Source: Bacteroidales bacterium (lineage in GTDB: Bacteria; Bacteroidota; Bacteroidia; Bacteroidales; Lentimicrobiaceae). From it: 64,000 nucleotides of DNA. The position numbers and the translations under genes were made by a program. Below the pieces are notes generated by a model, which worked only from the letters and a program-made list of their open reading frames with translations, made no database searches and was not told where the DNA came from. Within the stretch, counting starts at the first letter, position 1, and each line of letters opens with the position of its first letter. The DNA is taken from the NCBI GenBank assembly GCA_022837485.1, contig JALHHH010000001.1:1-64000 (forward strand), read 5' to 3'. Below are positions 62,838 through 64,000 of the stretch, piece after piece.

Positions 62838-63689
62838 ATGATTAACGATATTGTACTGCAACGGCTTAAGGAGCGCGAGAAAGAGCTGAATACACTGTAC
62901 AGGCTCAACGGTCTGTTGTCGGATCAGGAGCTGCCTGCCGATGTGCTGTTCAGGGAGCTTATCCGGTTTGTTCCCCTTGGATTTCAGCATACCACCATTT
63001 GCGAGATCAAGGTAATATTTGAGGGGCAGGAGTGGAAGACCGATGATTACCGGGAAACTCCCTGGATGCTGAAGGCCGATGTTGTGATTGACAACAGCAT
63101 CAGCGGGGAGATTCGGGTGGTTTACACCCAGCTGATTCAGGAGCAGAAAGGAGGTCAGTTTTATCCCGAGGAGCAACGGCTTATCAATACCATTGCCGAT
63201 CGCTTAGGTAACTATATTTTTCAGCAGCGTTTGCGGAATTCGCTTCGTTTGCTCGATACCGGAAAAAGCAATGGTACTGCCGGAGAGGGCGATGCCGGAG
63301 TACTTGGAGCCGAATCCGATCAGCACTGGAAGTGGCGGTTTCGTATGGCCGAGCGTATAGCCGAGTTGATGGAGATGCGCCGGCTCGGCGTAAAAGCCGT
63401 ATACATCATCGGAAGCACCAAGAATGCTACAGCAGGACCGGCAAGCGATATCGACCTGCTGATACACCACGGGGCGGACGAACAGCAACTGAATTGCCTT
63501 AAAGCTTGGCTCGACGGATGGAGTAAATGTCTTGCCGAAGAAAATTTTCAACGTACCGGATATCCGTCGGAAGGTCTGATTGACCTCCATCTGGTAACCG
63601 ACAGCGACGTTGCAGGACAAACCAGCTTCGCGGTGATGATCGGTGCAGTTACCGATCCTGCAAGACTTCTCCGGAAGATTGATTTATAA
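62838..63689 (+). CDS. Sensor-like protein with C-terminal nucleotidyltransferase domain
   Basis: 283 residues. The N-terminal half (about 1-135) opens with a charged helix (RLKEREKELNTLYRLNGLL) and then a GAF-like pattern ending in a YPEEQRLINTIADRLGNYI helix, as in sensor kinases. A linker follows, then a minimal nucleotidyltransferase motif AVYIIGSTKNATAGPASDID: G-S followed by D-x-D (DIDLLIHH), from about residue 190. A later DLHLV could give the third acidic residue. Kinase catalytic motifs are absent. The target of nucleotide transfer is unknown. A metallophosphoesterase starts 15 bases downstream, suggesting opposed or sequential activities. Confidence 0.7.
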   Translation: MINDIVLQRLKEREKELNTLYRLNGLLSDQELPADVLFRELIRFVPLGFQHTTICEIKVIFEGQEWKTDDYRETPWMLKADVVIDNSISGEIRVVYTQLIQEQKGGQFYPEEQRLINTIADRLGNYIFQQRLRNSLRLLDTGKSNGTAGEGDAGVLGAESDQHWKWRFRMAERIAELMEMRRLGVKAVYIIGSTKNATAGPASDIDLLIHHGADEQQLNCLKAWLDGWSKCLAEENFQRTGYPSEGLIDLHLVTDSDVAGQTSFAVMIGAVTDPARLLRKIDL

Positions 63690-63704
63690 ATCTTCTCCCT
63701 GCCT

Positions 63705-64000
63705 ATGAATACTTGTTTTTTTGTAAGCGACCTGCATGGTCACACCGAAAAATACGAACTTCTTTTTCGGGAAATTATCCGTCAGAAACCGGCATTTGTA
63801 TTCCTCGGGGGCGATCTGCTGCCGCATGTACACCGTTCCGTGCGGGTGCAGGGGCGAGAGATACCCGATTTTGCAAGGGAGTATCTGATTCCAGGATTTA
63901 AAAGGGTGTCGAAACAACTGGGATGCAATTACCCCGAAGTGTTCGTGATCATGGGCAACGACGACCATCGCATCTGCGAAACGGCTTTTCGTGAAGGGGA
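63705..64000 (+). CDS. Metallophosphoesterase, truncated by the window end
   Basis: Open frame from the ATG at 63705 to the last base, 98 full codons, no stop. It shows the calcineurin-like metal motifs CFFVSDLHGHTEKY, FVFLGGDLLPHVH and VFVIMGNDDHR, in the expected order and spacing. The remaining His motifs must lie beyond the window. It is 15 bases after the sensor-nucleotidyltransferase gene and probably in one operon with it. Substrate class (protein, nucleotide or other phosphoester) cannot be told from this part. Confidence 0.88.
   Translation, partial: MNTCFFVSDLHGHTEKYELLFREIIRQKPAFVFLGGDLLPHVHRSVRVQGREIPDFAREYLIPGFKRVSKQLGCNYPEVFVIMGNDDHRICETAFREG

Noticed and set aside
1..64000. 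CRISPR arrays, insertion sequences, prophage or integrase genes
   Set aside because: No spaced direct repeats of array type, no transposase or phage motifs and no att-like duplications beside the tRNA genes were seen.

Overview
The window reads as chromosome of a free-living or gut-type member of the Bacteroidota, most like the order Bacteroidales. The reasons are: many promoters of the Bacteroidota form TAnnTTTG; type IX secretion (T9SS) substrates with C-terminal sorting domains and a PorV/PorQ-family barrel; a MurF-alanine racemase fusion; a three-gene succinate dehydrogenase/fumarate reductase with a five-helix cytochrome b; a bacterial GGGPS/PcrB-type enzyme; and archaeal/eukaryote-type prolyl-tRNA synthetase. 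No CRISPR array, insertion sequence, prophage or integrase was seen. Most of the window is ordinary chromosome.

Layout. 1-190 is a GC-rich stretch that looks foreign to what follows. 86-5589: aromatic-rich lipoprotein, proS, a GIN-domain lipoprotein and a PagL-like barrel. 5845-8148: mazG, an FtsB/DivIC-like protein and a DNA polymerase III delta' gene that appears frameshifted. 8202-12203: a 1333-residue secreted papain-like protein with a T9SS tail. 12464-15886: the sdhCAB operon with clear promoter and terminator. 16073-19898: two M24 aminopeptidases and an alpha/beta hydrolase. 19905-22011: yicC-gmk-nadD operon. 22222-28002: LytTR regulator, two small unknown proteins, a phospholipase D-type enzyme, an EamA transporter, Hsp20 and a UPF0104 flippase-like protein. 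28038-30803: glutamine synthetase and TerC. 31012-31803: tRNA-Thr(CGT), tRNA-Pro(CGG) and tRNA-Lys(CTT), all on the minus strand. 32157-39134: MeaB, a PcrB/S9 peptidase operon, ahcY, a Rieske-like lipoprotein and a small membrane protein.

39261-48395 is a three-gene outer-membrane module: a TonB-dependent receptor, a 1424-residue T9SS substrate and a PorV/PorQ paralogue. greA and a HIT protein follow. 49543-58859 is the most accessory-looking part: glycosyltransferases, methyltransferases (one fused to a glycosyltransferase), an FrhB-like redox protein, a flippase-like protein, an aldo/keto reductase and a large GT-C-type membrane enzyme, several with overlapping stop and start codons. I infer an envelope glycolipid or protein-glycosylation locus. 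59101-62657 holds murF-alr and pdxA. The window ends with a sensor-nucleotidyltransferase protein and a truncated metallophosphoesterase.

The best candidates for something undescribed are the 49.5-58.9 kb glycan locus with its cysteine-depleted FrhB homologue, the receptor/giant-protein/PorV module, the split delta' gene and the 63 kb sensor-nucleotidyltransferase/phosphoesterase pair. Functions are assigned from motifs read by eye; no database search was possible.
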